From Pseudomonas sp. J452 (GTDB taxonomy: Bacteria; Pseudomonadota; Gammaproteobacteria; Pseudomonadales; Pseudomonadaceae): 64,000 bases of DNA. Location of the stretch: NCBI RefSeq assembly GCF_024666525.1, contig NZ_CP088294.1, positions 4,030,001-4,094,000 on the forward strand, read 5' to 3'. Shown in pieces: positions 1 to 8,447 of this stretch (positions within the stretch are counted from its first letter, which is position 1; each line of letters opens with the position of its first letter). A program made the position numbers and the translations under genes. The notes beneath the pieces are model-generated. The model was not told where the DNA came from and did not search any database. It saw only the letters and a list, made by a program, of their open reading frames with translations.

Positions 1-97
1 CAAGCGCAACGCGTGTTTTGGTATCCATGGCCGGGGAGGTGTCTCGCTCCATTGCTGCGAATATCCGGTCAAGAGTGACATCAGGAAGTTTGCTCAT
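1..97 (-). CDS. Hypothetical protein, N-terminal part only
   Basis: The minus strand opens at an ATG at 97 behind a GAGG ribosome-binding site and stays open to the window edge, giving 32 residues that begin MSKLPDVTLDRIFAAMERD. The gene runs out of the window, so its length is unknown. I do not recognise the family. Together with the small genes to its right it belongs to the lower-GC accessory DNA that ends near 3236. Confidence 0.5.
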   Translation of the reverse strand, partial: MSKLPDVTLDRIFAAMERDTSPAMDTKTRVAL

Positions 98-418
98 ATA
101 CACCTCGTCCACTGTAGAAAATCCCCATCCTGCGCAGTAACCGTAACAACAGAGAACACATAACGCAAAGGTGACCATTATTAGTCATACAACTTTCAAG
201 ACACCCGACAACACAATACCCGGTCACCCAGGAATGCCCCGTCAATTTCCATATAAATAATTATTGAAATATTGTCATCGCGACTAACGAACTTCGAAAC
301 ACCTCAAAAAAACCATTAAACCGAGGCACAAAAAAACCGCCATCAGGCGGTTTCTCTGTTCGTCAGCGCAGCCTCTTCTACAGGTTGGTAACCGACGCAA
401 TGACGTGGCTTCTTAGAG
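98..418. other. AT-rich intergenic stretch
   Basis: About 320 bases without a supportable gene. Composition is clearly more AT-rich than the core chromosome to the right. It should contain the promoter of the gene leaving the window at base 1 and holds the terminator at 334-353. Confidence 0.5.
334..353 (-). terminator. Rho-independent terminator for the small-gene pair
   Basis: Perfect 8-bp stem (AAACCGCC / GGCGGTTT) with an ATCA loop. Read on the minus strand the stem is followed by a run of T, so it ends transcription of the genes at 419-864. Confidence 0.75.
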
Positions 419-610
419 TCAATGATGCTCAGACTTACGCAGTGTCCCAGGGGCAAAGCGGGATTCGTACTCAAGCGAGTCGGTGACCTGACGTTCGATG
501 TCGTCGAACAGCGGTGCTAGCGAAGGTGTAGTCGCTCGGTGGAGCTCGAGGAACTTGAGCAGTTCCAAAGCGGTTTCCGTCTGCATCTCGAGATCACAGT
601 AAACGGCCAT
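419..610 (-). CDS. Small hypothetical protein (63 aa)
   Basis: Small acidic protein with no recognised domain, signal peptide or membrane segment. The ATG at 610 lies two bases after the stop of the upstream gene (613-864) and follows a GGGG/AGGA stretch, so the two are probably co-transcribed and translationally coupled. A terminator lies 65 bases downstream. Base composition and surroundings suggest acquired DNA. Function unknown. Confidence 0.45.
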   Translation of the reverse strand: MAVYCDLEMQTETALELLKFLELHRATTPSLAPLFDDIERQVTDSLEYESRFAPGTLRKSEHH

Positions 611-612
611 TC

Positions 613-864
613 CTATCCCCCTGTGCTAGTCCGCTTGCCTCTCAGATACTCGGCCTGAAGCAACAACATCTTTGCTCCCTGGATTACACCCTTCCTCTTC
701 AGCGCAACCAACAGCCGTTCAACCTCATCAAACTCGACATCGTCGCCCGAAAGATTCGTAAGCACCTGCGCCAAGCGGCCATACACATCCCCTTGAGGCG
801 TCACGCCGTGCTCTGCCGCGAGCGCTCGTACATACTCTTCGACGTCTCTCTTCTCGCCAGTCAT
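613..864 (-). CDS. Small hypothetical protein (83 aa)
   Basis: First gene of a two-gene unit with 419-610. The start at 864 was chosen because GAGGGG stands five bases before it; an in-frame ATG at 912 has no such site and would reach into the divergent promoter region. The protein is predicted to be soluble and largely helical, with alternating charged and leucine-rich segments. I do not recognise a family. It is divergent, across 65 bases, from the CcdA-like gene at 930, so the two promoters share one short region. Confidence 0.5.
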   Translation of the reverse strand: MTGEKRDVEEYVRALAAEHGVTPQGDVYGRLAQVLTNLSGDDVEFDEVERLLVALKRKGVIQGAKMLLLQAEYLRGKRTSTGG

Positions 865-929
865 CGCAGCCCCTCGGGAGATGTTCCCGGGTATCATCAC
901 AGTGATCGTCAACCGAGGATAGATCCCCG

Positions 930-1169
930 ATGACCTACAAAACGGGTGCGCCCAACCAGAACGTGCACCTCATAGTGAGCGGAGACCTACTTGGTAGAAC
1001 CAGCGAAGCAGGCATCAACCTTTCCCTCACTCTGGAGCAGGCGTTGGTTCAGGCCATCCAGGTTAGACGGGGCGAGATTTGGTTGGCTGAGAACCGAGAA
1101 ACGCTCGTGGGGTACAACAAGCACACAGATGAGCACGGCGTGTTTAGCGATGGATTCCGCTGCTTCTGA
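930..1169 (+). CDS. CcdA-family antitoxin homologue, orphan
   Basis: Seventy-nine residues with the layout of CcdA antitoxins: a short N-terminal ribbon-helix-helix part (VHLIVSGDLL, then GINLSLTLEQAL) and a C-terminal toxin-binding tail (WLAENRETLVGYN followed by HGVFSDGFRCF). In CcdA families the tail neutralises CcdB, a gyrase poison encoded just downstream. Here no CcdB follows: the next gene is nadE on the opposite strand, ending at 1249. The tail is complete, so this looks like a solitary antitoxin gene, possibly an anti-addiction factor or a relic. Family assignment is from sequence resemblance; activity is unknown. Confidence 0.65.
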   Translation: MTYKTGAPNQNVHLIVSGDLLGRTSEAGINLSLTLEQALVQAIQVRRGEIWLAENRETLVGYNKHTDEHGVFSDGFRCF

Positions 1170-1202
1170 CAGCGCAGTGCACGCCTAGCGCACCAAAGAA
1201 AA

Positions 1203-1220
1203 GGGGCGCAACAGCGCCCC
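1203..1220 (-). terminator. Terminator of nadE
   Basis: Perfect 7-bp stem GGGGCGC / GCGCCCC with an AACA loop. Read on the minus strand it is followed by TTTTCTTT, so it ends nadE transcription; it may also stop readthrough from the CcdA-like gene. Confidence 0.75.
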
Positions 1221-1248
1221 TAGCATATTCAAGCAACTGGCTAAGCTA

Positions 1249-2880
1249 TTAGTCCCCAATGCTCCAGCCAGAAGTGATTGGGTAGCGACGGTCACGGCCA
1301 AAGCCACGCTCGGTCACCCGTGGGCCCACCGCAGCCTGGCGCCGTTTGTATTCATTCAGGTCGACTAAGCGAATCACCTTCCTCACAACCTCCTTGTCGA
1401 AGCCTTTCTCCGTGATGGCATCAGCAGACAAGTCCTGCTCGATGTACAGGCGAAGGATTTCATCAAGGACTGGGTATGGAGGCAGGGAATCCTCGTCCTT
1501 TTGATCAGGAGCGAGTTCAGCAGACGGTGGACGATCTATGACGCGTTGTGGAATGACATGGCCCAGGGTGTTGCGGTATTCGCAGAGTCGGAATACCAAG
1601 GTCTTGGGCACATCCTTCAGGACGTCGTAGCCACCCGCCATATCGCCGTACAAGGTCGCATATCCGACAGCCATTTCGCTCTTGTTGCCGGTGGTCAGGA
1701 CGAGATACCGCTTCTTGTTGGAGATCGCCATCAGCATAGTGCCGCGACACCGGGCCTGAAGGTTCTCCTCGGTAGTGTCCTTACCAAAACCTTCGAACAT
1801 TGGCGCAAGCGTGGTCAGGAACGCCTCTACCATGGACGCGATGGGCAGTACGCTGTACTTCACGCCCAGAATGTCGGCTTCTGCTTTCGCATCGTCCTGG
1901 CTCATCTGGGCAGTGTAGTGGTACGGCATCATCACGGCTTCAACGTTGTCTGCGCCCAAGGCATCCACAGCCACAGCAAGCACCAGCGCCGAATCGATAC
2001 CACCCGAAAGGCCCAGCACAACGCCTTTGAAGCCATTGCGGTGCACATAGTCCTTAACCCCAGCTACCAGCGCCTGGTATACGCTGGCTTCAAGGCTGAG
2101 GAGCTCAGTGGTCTGAGCTGGCACCGGCACCAATGCGCCTTCCTTGATCTCAAAGTCCGAGATAAAGAGTCCCTCTTCAAAAGCAGGGGCACGCTGAGTG
2201 ACCTTTCCGCCGCCATCCACCACAAAGCTATTGCCATCAAACACCAGCTCGTCTTGGCCACCAACCTGGTTGACGTAGACGATGGGGATGGAGCATTCGC
2301 TGGCGCGCTTCGCCAACAGTTCTTCACGCTCAGCCTGCTTACCACGATGGAAAGGCGAGGCGTTGAGGGTAAGCATGACCTGCGCACCGGCATCACAAGC
2401 CTGCTTGAGAGGCTCGGAGAACCAGATGTCCTCACAGATGGTGATGCCGACCGGCACGCCGAAGATGTTAACTACGCAGGGGCCGCTGCCCGGTTCAAAG
2501 TACCGTTTCTCATCGAAAACACGATAGTTGGGCAGGCGCTGTTTGTTGTAGCAGGCGAGTTCCTTGCCGTCCAAGATCACTGCACAGCTGTTGTAACGCG
2601 CGCCATGTTCGACCCAAGGGAAGCCGATTACAGTGACAATGCCTTGAACAGCGTCTTTGACATGCTGCAGCGCTTTTTCAATCCGGCTTTGCATGCTGGA
2701 GCGAAGGAGCAGATCCTCTGGTGGGTAACCGCAAAGGGTCAGCTCTGGAAAAACGATGACTTGGGCTTTTAGGTCGTCGCGAGCCTTATGGGCTGCTTCG
2801 ATGACCTTCTCAACGTTGCCGTATACATCCCCGACGCGGATGTTCAGCTGTGCCATTGCCACTCTCAAACGTTGCTCCAT
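1249..2880 (-). CDS. nadE: NAD(+) synthase, glutamine-dependent (two-domain)
   Basis: Makes NAD from nicotinate adenine dinucleotide, ATP and glutamine in the cytoplasm. The N-terminal nitrilase-type glutaminase (residues 1-260) shows the Glu-Lys-Cys triad in FPELTLCGYP (Glu46), NKQRLPNYR (Lys113) and ITICEDIWF (Cys149). The C-terminal synthetase has the P-loop SGGIDSAL at 292-299. The ATG at 2880 gives 543 aa, the usual family length, and follows GGAG at nine bases; an in-frame start at 2946 would add 22 unrelated residues. Pseudomonas normally relies on a shorter ammonia-dependent NadE; the remnant of that gene lies at 3237-3545. The neighbours and composition suggest this copy came with acquired DNA and now serves as the working enzyme. 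Confidence 0.93.
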   Translation of the reverse strand: MEQRLRVAMAQLNIRVGDVYGNVEKVIEAAHKARDDLKAQVIVFPELTLCGYPPEDLLLRSSMQSRIEKALQHVKDAVQGIVTVIGFPWVEHGARYNSCAVILDGKELACYNKQRLPNYRVFDEKRYFEPGSGPCVVNIFGVPVGITICEDIWFSEPLKQACDAGAQVMLTLNASPFHRGKQAEREELLAKRASECSIPIVYVNQVGGQDELVFDGNSFVVDGGGKVTQRAPAFEEGLFISDFEIKEGALVPVPAQTTELLSLEASVYQALVAGVKDYVHRNGFKGVVLGLSGGIDSALVLAVAVDALGADNVEAVMMPYHYTAQMSQDDAKAEADILGVKYSVLPIASMVEAFLTTLAPMFEGFGKDTTEENLQARCRGTMLMAISNKKRYLVLTTGNKSEMAVGYATLYGDMAGGYDVLKDVPKTLVFRLCEYRNTLGHVIPQRVIDRPPSAELAPDQKDEDSLPPYPVLDEILRLYIEQDLSADAITEKGFDKEVVRKVIRLVDLNEYKRRQAAVGPRVTERGFGRDRRYPITSGWSIGD

Positions 2881-3236
2881 GGTTTCTCCAGAAATGCCTA
2901 TATCGAGATCATCAAAATGCGACGCTGTCCTGACATCTGCGGTCAAGGAAGCACCATCTGAAGCTCCATGCTAAGCAAGGGGGGGTGCGGATTACTGCTA
3001 GCCATTGCGGCGCATCGAACCTAAGTCAGGACTGCCCGGAGGATCGCGGGCATCGTGCGAACTAGGACATTATGCCCTATCCAATCTCAGCTCCCTCTCC
3101 CGAAATAGGGTGGTGCTCTGGAAGGTGGGGCACTCCCAATGTTTCGTATTGGGCAGGAGCAAATTCTGCACAAGAGCAAAATCAGCCACTCACTCAGGCA
3201 ATGAGCTGGATTGGGCACTATTCTGGGGGGAGGAAG
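2881..3236. other. Junction between accessory DNA and chromosomal nadE remnant
   Basis: About 356 bases with no supportable gene on either strand. It carries the nadE (minus strand) promoter side and several short inverted repeats, for example CCCAAT / ATTGGG separated by seven bases near 3136-3156. Recognisable ammonia-dependent nadE coding sequence starts abruptly at about 3237, so the right end of the inserted DNA is placed there. No integrase gene or duplicated attachment site is visible inside the window. Confidence 0.5.
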
Positions 3237-3545
3237 GTAATGGGCTTCTTCACCAAGTTCGGCGACGGCGCCTGCGACCTCGCGCCGCTGTCCGGCCTGG
3301 TCAAGGGCCAGGTGCGGGCCATCGCCAAGCACCTCGGCGCCCCGGAAAACCTGGTGTTCAAGGTGCCGACGGCCGACCTGGAAGAACTGCGCCCAGGCAA
3401 GCCGGACGAGGAAGCCCATGGCGTCAGCTATGCCGAAATCGACGCTTTCCTGCATGGCCAGGCGGTCAGCGAGCACGCCTACGCCACCATCGTGCGCACC
3501 TACGACAACACCCGGCACAAGCGCGAGCTGCCCCTGGTACCTTGA
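3237..3545 (+). pseudogene. nadE: 3' remnant of ammonia-dependent NAD synthetase gene
   Basis: The reading frame [20 protein letters not shown] onward, ending HKRELPLVP, is the C-terminal third of the roughly 275-aa ammonia-dependent NadE of Pseudomonas (the motifs [20 protein letters not shown] and the HKRELP end are diagnostic). About the first 170 residues, including the SGGVDS ATP-binding loop, are missing, and upstream sequence in the same frame is unrelated. The product cannot be an active synthetase. An ATG lies at 3240 behind AGGAAGG, so a truncated peptide could still be made. The codon use is that of the core genome, unlike the DNA to its left. Confidence 0.88.
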
Positions 3546-3555
3546 TTGCATAAGT

Positions 3556-3575
3556 CGCGGGCTGAAATGCCCGCG
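3556..3575 (+). terminator. Hairpin after the nadE remnant
   Basis: CGCGGGC / GCCCGCG stem with a TGAAAT loop just behind the old nadE stop codon. There is no T-run, so it is at most a weak terminator or processing hairpin. Confidence 0.35.
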
Positions 3576-3636
3576 GCAGGCTACGCTTCCAGTGTCACGG
3601 CCGCGCAGGCCCGGCTACTTAAGGAAGGAAAGCCTC

Positions 3637-4740
3637 ATGTCGACCAATGCCACGCCAGATCAACTGCTCACCCGCACCCTGCTCGACACCCTGATCCGCG
3701 CGGGTCTGATCGCCGCCCTGGTGGTCGCCTGCTACCAAGTCTTCAGTCCCTTCCTCAGCCTGATGGTCTGGGCACTGATCCTCGCCGTCACCCTCTACCC
3801 ACTGCATGGCATGCTCAAACGCCGGCTCGGCGGCGGTGAGGGCCGCGCCGCAACCCTGCTGGTGCTGATTGCCGTCGCCATCCTGCTGGTACCCGCCTAC
3901 CTGCTCGGCGCCTCGCTGACCGAGTCCGTGCAGAGCGCCATCGGCGTGGTCAAGGAAGGCAACCTGCACCTGCCGGCACCACCCGACTCCGTGGCCCAGT
4001 GGCCACTGATCGGCAAGCCCCTACATGCCGTCTGGGCCCAGGCGGCCGCCGACATCAGCAGCGTGCTGCAGCAGATTGCCCCGCACGTCAAAGACACCGC
4101 GCTGGGGCTGCTGGGCAAGCTGGCCGGGGCCGGCCTCGGCCTGCTGGCCTTCATCGGCTCGCTGATCATCGCCGGCATCATCATGGCCTTCGGCGAGAGC
4201 GGCCACCACAGTGCCCAGCGCATCGCCTCGCGCATCGTCGACCCGAGCCGCAGCGACATGCTGGTCGAGCTGTGCACCGCCACCATCCGCGCAGTGGCCC
4301 AGGGGGTGATCGGTATTGCCTTCATCCAGATGATGCTGATCGCCGTCGCCTTCGTCCTCATGGGCGTGCCCGGCGCCGGCCTGCTGGCCCTGGCCGTCTT
4401 GCTGCTGGGGATCATGCAGTTGCCGGCCACCCTGATCACCGTGCCGGTGATCGCCTTCGTGTTCTTCAGCGAAGGCGTCAGCCTGCTCACGATCATCTTC
4501 GCCATCTACACCTTCGTCGCCGGCCTCGCCGACAACGTACTCAAACCGATGCTGCTGGGGCGTGGCGTGGATGTACCGATGCCGGTGGTGCTGATCGGTG
4601 CCTTGGGCGGCATGGTCAGCGGTGGCATCATCGGCCTGTTCATTGGCCCGGTCTTGCTGGCCGTGGGCTACAAGCTGTTCTGGCAGTGGGTCGAGACCCC
4701 GTCCTCCAGCAGCCTGGCCGGCTCGCAGGATGGCGAATAA
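3637..4740 (+). CDS. AI-2E family transporter (PerM/YdiK-like permease)
   Basis: A 367-aa inner-membrane protein with about eight hydrophobic segments: two near the N-terminus, one near 75-95, and a dense C-terminal block with the conserved run FVAGLADNVLKPMLLGRG. Family members export small molecules; the substrate cannot be read from sequence. The ATG at 3637 follows AAGGAAGGAA. It is the first gene of a tightly overlapped operon: its end overlaps the start of the outer-membrane factor by 11 bases. That pairing suggests it works with, or is at least expressed with, the tripartite efflux proteins downstream. Confidence 0.85.
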   Translation: MSTNATPDQLLTRTLLDTLIRAGLIAALVVACYQVFSPFLSLMVWALILAVTLYPLHGMLKRRLGGGEGRAATLLVLIAVAILLVPAYLLGASLTESVQSAIGVVKEGNLHLPAPPDSVAQWPLIGKPLHAVWAQAAADISSVLQQIAPHVKDTALGLLGKLAGAGLGLLAFIGSLIIAGIIMAFGESGHHSAQRIASRIVDPSRSDMLVELCTATIRAVAQGVIGIAFIQMMLIAVAFVLMGVPGAGLLALAVLLLGIMQLPATLITVPVIAFVFFSEGVSLLTIIFAIYTFVAGLADNVLKPMLLGRGVDVPMPVVLIGALGGMVSGGIIGLFIGPVLLAVGYKLFWQWVETPSSSSLAGSQDGE

Positions 4741-6298
4741 TCCAGGGCGCGCCTGGGCCTTGCTGGCCGCAGCCACCCTGGGTGGCTGCGTGCGCCTGGG
4801 CCCGGACTTCCAGTCGCCCCAACAGGACTGGATCGACCACTGGGACAGCACTGCCCTGGCAGCGGCCAGCGTGCAGCAACCGCAACCGGATCACCGCCAA
4901 TGGTGGGCGCAGCTCGAGGATCCGCTGCTCGACCGCCTGATCAGCGCAGCCGATGTGAACAACCCCAGCCTGCGCATCGCCGCCCTGCGCATCCTCGAGG
5001 CCCGCGCCCAACTCGGTATCGCCAGCAGCGGGCGCTACCCGCAGGTGCAGCAGGGCAGCGCCGACAGCCTCTACCTCGACCGCAACCAGTACGACGGCGC
5101 CCCGGAGCTGGACAGCAACGCCTGGCAATACAGCACCGGTTTCGCTGCAGGCTGGGAGCTGGACTTCTGGGGCCGCTACAGCCGCGCCATCGAGTCAGCC
5201 GACGCCAACTACTTCGCCGCCCAGGCCAACTACGAGGATGTCCTGGTGCTGCTGCGCGCCCAGGTGGCACAGACTTACTACGCCTTGCGCACCGCCGAAG
5301 CCCGTCTGGGCATCGCCCGCGATAATGCCAAGCTGCAAAAGCGCAGCCTGGACATCACCGAGCGCCTGTTCAACAGCGGCAACAGCGATGAACTCGACCT
5401 GCAACAGGCCAAGACCCAGTACCTGGCTACCCTGAGCAGCATCCCCGATCTGGAGACCCAGGTCGCCCAGACCCGCAATGCCCTGGCCGTGCTGGTTGGC
5501 CAGCCGCCGGGCAGCCTGCCCGAGTTGAACGCCGAGACCGCCCTGGTGCCGCTGGTCGATCAGGCCCTGCTCGCTGACGTGCCAGCCAACCTGCTGCTGC
5601 GCCGCCCGGACGTACGCGCTGCCGAATTGCTGGTGGCCGCTCAGTCGGCACTGATCGGCGTGGCCGAAGCCGATCTCTACCCCTCGATCAGCCTGCTCGG
5701 TAGCATCGGCTGGTCCGCCAGCAGCCTGGATGGCAGCCCGCAGACGGTCAGTCTCGGCGGTGGCCCCAGCCTGACCTGGAACCTGTTCGACCACGGCCGC
5801 CTGCGCAACAACGTGCGCGTGCAGGACGCCCGCCTGCAGCAACTGATCGAGGCCTATCAAGACCGCGTGCGCCAGGCCGCGCGCGAGGCCGACGATGCCG
5901 CCACCGGCCTGAGCAAGGCCCTGGAGCGCGAACGCATCCTGCGCGAAGCCTCATTCTCGGCCAAACGCTCGCTGACCCTGGCCAACGCCCAGTACCGCGA
6001 AGGCTATTCCGACTTCCAGCGCGTACTGGACGCCCAGCGCGCCCTGTTCGCCCAGCAGGACGGCTACCTGCTGGCACGCAGTGCCGCGCTGAGCAACCTG
6101 ATCAATCTCTATCGCGCCCTCGGTGGCGGCTGGTACACCAACCAGCCGCTACTCGACCAAGCCACCTACGAACAGATGAGCCAACGCACCGACTGGGGCG
6201 ACCTGCTCGACGAGCCACCCGCCCGCCCAGGCCAACACAGCATGCCCGACCAGCCCGCGAACACCCCGGAACCCGCCGCCCAGGCAGATACGCCATGA
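4730..6298 (+). CDS. Outer-membrane efflux lipoprotein, NodT/OprM family
   Basis: A 522-aa TolC-like exit channel for a tripartite pump. It has a lipoprotein signal with lipobox TLGGC (Cys20 predicted lipidated) and two outer-membrane-efflux repeats containing the usual coiled-coil and barrel segments (for example NLLLRRPDVRAAE and AYQDRVRQAAREADDA). Translation starts at the ATG at 4730 inside the end of the previous gene. The C-terminal tail after about residue 480 is proline-rich and not part of the barrel. It overlaps the next gene by ATGA. Closest functional guess is drug or aromatic-acid efflux. Confidence 0.9.
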   Translation: MANNPGRAWALLAAATLGGCVRLGPDFQSPQQDWIDHWDSTALAAASVQQPQPDHRQWWAQLEDPLLDRLISAADVNNPSLRIAALRILEARAQLGIASSGRYPQVQQGSADSLYLDRNQYDGAPELDSNAWQYSTGFAAGWELDFWGRYSRAIESADANYFAAQANYEDVLVLLRAQVAQTYYALRTAEARLGIARDNAKLQKRSLDITERLFNSGNSDELDLQQAKTQYLATLSSIPDLETQVAQTRNALAVLVGQPPGSLPELNAETALVPLVDQALLADVPANLLLRRPDVRAAELLVAAQSALIGVAEADLYPSISLLGSIGWSASSLDGSPQTVSLGGGPSLTWNLFDHGRLRNNVRVQDARLQQLIEAYQDRVRQAAREADDAATGLSKALERERILREASFSAKRSLTLANAQYREGYSDFQRVLDAQRALFAQQDGYLLARSAALSNLINLYRALGGGWYTNQPLLDQATYEQMSQRTDWGDLLDEPPARPGQHSMPDQPANTPEPAAQADTP

Positions 6299-7410
6299 CC
6301 GACAAACCCAAGAACGCTCCACCGGCCCCGGCCAAGAGCCAGGATCCCAGCCGCCGCGGCGTGCAGATCACCCTGGCGGTAATCGGCCTGACCCTGATCT
6401 GGTACCTGCTGGCCGACCGCTTCACCCCCTACACCCAACAGGCGCGGGTGCAGGCCTATGTGGTGCCCGTGGCAGCGGAGGTGGCCGGCCGCGTGAGCCG
6501 GGTGCTGGTGGAAAACAACCAGATGGTCAAAGCCGGCCAGGTGCTGTTCGAGATCAACCCCGAGCCCTACGAGATTGCCGTGGCCAAGGCCCGTGCCGAG
6601 CTGCAGAACATGCGTGGCCAGGTCGGCGCCAGCACCGCCGGCATCGACTCCGCCCAGGCCTCGCTGCGCGTCGCCGAGGCTGGCGAACTCGAGGCCAGCC
6701 AGGACCGCGCCCGCCTCGAACGGCTGTATCGCGATGACCCCGGCACCATCTCCCTGCGCCGCCTGGAAATCTCCCGGGCCAATCAGGCCAAGGCCAGCAG
6801 CCAGGTGGCCGCGGCCCGGGCCGAGGTGCAACGGGCCCGCGAAACCGAAGGTGGCAGCGGCGAGGACAACGCCCGTCTGCGCAGCGCCACTGCGGCACTG
6901 GAGCAGGCCGAACTGGACCTGAGCAAGACTCAGGTAAAAGCCGCCTCCACCGGGCTGATTACCGATCTGCGCATCGAAGTGGGCCAGTACGCCGGGGCCG
7001 GCAGCCCGCAGATGACCCTGATCGCCCTCAACGACCTGTGGATCAGCGCCGAGATGAGCGAGAACAACCTCGGCCATCTGCAGCCGGGCACACCAGTATC
7101 CATAGTCCTCGATGCCCGCCCCGGGCATGTCTACCGCGGACGCATACGCAGCATCGGCTACGGCATCAGCGTCGGCCAGGCACCGCCTCCCGGCAGCCTG
7201 CCGACCGTGGAGAACAACCGCGACTGGTTGCGTGCGGCGCAGCGCTTCCCAGTGATAGTCGAGCTCGAGGCCAACGAGCTGGGCGACTACCGCGGCCTGC
7301 GTGTCGGCGGTCAGGCCGAGGTGATGGCCTTCCCCAGCGAGGGCAACCCGCTCAACCTGCTCGGCCGCGCCTTTCTGCGCGTGATGAGCTGGCTGTCGTT
7401 CGCCTACTGA
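6295..7410 (+). CDS. HlyD/EmrA-type membrane fusion protein
   Basis: Periplasmic adaptor of 371 aa. One N-terminal transmembrane helix (about residues 22-42) is followed by a biotinyl-lipoyl-like domain (VAAEVAGRVSRVLVENNQMV), a long alpha-helical hairpin (about 95-215), the second lipoyl half, and a beta-barrel part. This architecture bridges an inner-membrane transporter to an outer-membrane factor. It starts within the stop of the outer-membrane gene (ATGA) and its own TGA overlaps the next ATG, so the operon is translationally coupled. Confidence 0.9.
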   Translation: MTDKPKNAPPAPAKSQDPSRRGVQITLAVIGLTLIWYLLADRFTPYTQQARVQAYVVPVAAEVAGRVSRVLVENNQMVKAGQVLFEINPEPYEIAVAKARAELQNMRGQVGASTAGIDSAQASLRVAEAGELEASQDRARLERLYRDDPGTISLRRLEISRANQAKASSQVAAARAEVQRARETEGGSGEDNARLRSATAALEQAELDLSKTQVKAASTGLITDLRIEVGQYAGAGSPQMTLIALNDLWISAEMSENNLGHLQPGTPVSIVLDARPGHVYRGRIRSIGYGISVGQAPPPGSLPTVENNRDWLRAAQRFPVIVELEANELGDYRGLRVGGQAEVMAFPSEGNPLNLLGRAFLRVMSWLSFAY

Positions 7411-8447
7411 TGGACATGCCCGTGGCCGACCCCCGCCCCCAGCGTGCCCTGCGCCTGGCCTGCGGCGTGGCCTTGGGCACAGCACTGGGCTTCGGCCTGG
7501 CGCTGCCGCTGCCCTTCCTCACGCCGATGCTGGTCCTGGTGCTGCTGGTATCGAACAACCAGCCACTGAGCGCCAAGGCCGGCCTGAGCCTGGCCCTGGT
7601 GATCACCCTGACCTGCGGCAGCGGTCTGCTGCTCAGCCCGCTACTGCGCCACTCGCCGGTCAGCGGCGTGCTGCTGGTGGCACTCGGCCTGTTCCTGATC
7701 TTTCGCTTCAGCCTGCGCGGCGGCAACAGCCTGCTCTCGACCTTGCAGGTGGTCGGTCTGACCATGATCTCTGCCGCCGGCACAGCCTCCCTGGCACTGG
7801 GCCAGACGGTGGTCGAGGCGCTGGTCAAGGCGGTGCTGCTGACCACCCTGTGCGTGGCCTTCAGCCACCTGCTGTTCCCCGAGCCACCCGGCCAGGCCGC
7901 AGCCGCCAAGCCCGCGCCCATGGCCAACGCACGCTCCGCCTGGATCGCCCTGCGCGCCATGCTGGTGGTGATGCCGGCCTGGCTGCTGGCGCTGATCGAT
8001 CCGGCCAGCTATATGCCGCTGGTGATGAAGTCGGTCAACCTCGGCCAGCAGGTCTGCAGCACCAATGCCCGCGACGCCGGCCGCGAGCTGCTCGGCTCGA
8101 CCCTGCTCGGTGGTGCACTGGCGATCGTTTTCTGGACGCTGCTGAGCATCCTGCCGCACCTGTGGCTGTTCTTTCTGCTGATGCTGCTGTTCGTCCTGCT
8201 TATGGCTCGCCGCCTGTATCGGCTGAGCACTACGCGCTTCGGCGCCAGCTTCTGGCTGAACACCTGTGCCACCCTGATCATCCTGCTCGGCCAGTCGGTA
8301 CAGGACAGCGCCTCCGGCAAGGATGTCCACACGGCCTTCGCCATCCGCATGGGCCTGTTCATCCTGGTCACCCTGTACGCCTGTGCGGCGGTCTACCTGA
8401 TCGACCTGCGCAGCAAAGGCCCAAACGAGGAAATCCCATGTTCATGA
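7410..8447 (+). CDS. DUF2955 inner-membrane protein (FUSC-like transporter partner)
   Basis: A 345-aa integral membrane protein with two blocks of about five hydrophobic helices separated by a short cytoplasmic stretch (about 160-180). This is the arrangement of DUF2955/FUSC-like proteins, which are commonly encoded beside HlyD adaptors and thought to be the inner-membrane component of aromatic-acid or drug exporters. No ATP-binding motif is present, so energy should come from the ion gradient. The ATG at 7410 lies inside the TGA of the HlyD gene. Substrate unknown. Confidence 0.75.
   Translation: MDMPVADPRPQRALRLACGVALGTALGFGLALPLPFLTPMLVLVLLVSNNQPLSAKAGLSLALVITLTCGSGLLLSPLLRHSPVSGVLLVALGLFLIFRFSLRGGNSLLSTLQVVGLTMISAAGTASLALGQTVVEALVKAVLLTTLCVAFSHLLFPEPPGQAAAAKPAPMANARSAWIALRAMLVVMPAWLLALIDPASYMPLVMKSVNLGQQVCSTNARDAGRELLGSTLLGGALAIVFWTLLSILPHLWLFFLLMLLFVLLMARRLYRLSTTRFGASFWLNTCATLIILLGQSVQDSASGKDVHTAFAIRMGLFILVTLYACAAVYLIDLRSKGPNEEIPCS

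Noticed and set aside
1501..2772. A 423-codon open frame on the plus strand
   Set aside because: It lies wholly antisense to nadE, whose catalytic motifs are intact, and its translation has no family features.
3072..3236. Extension of the nadE remnant frame to an ATG at 3072
   Set aside because: The 56 extra codons show no similarity to NadE and are junction DNA.
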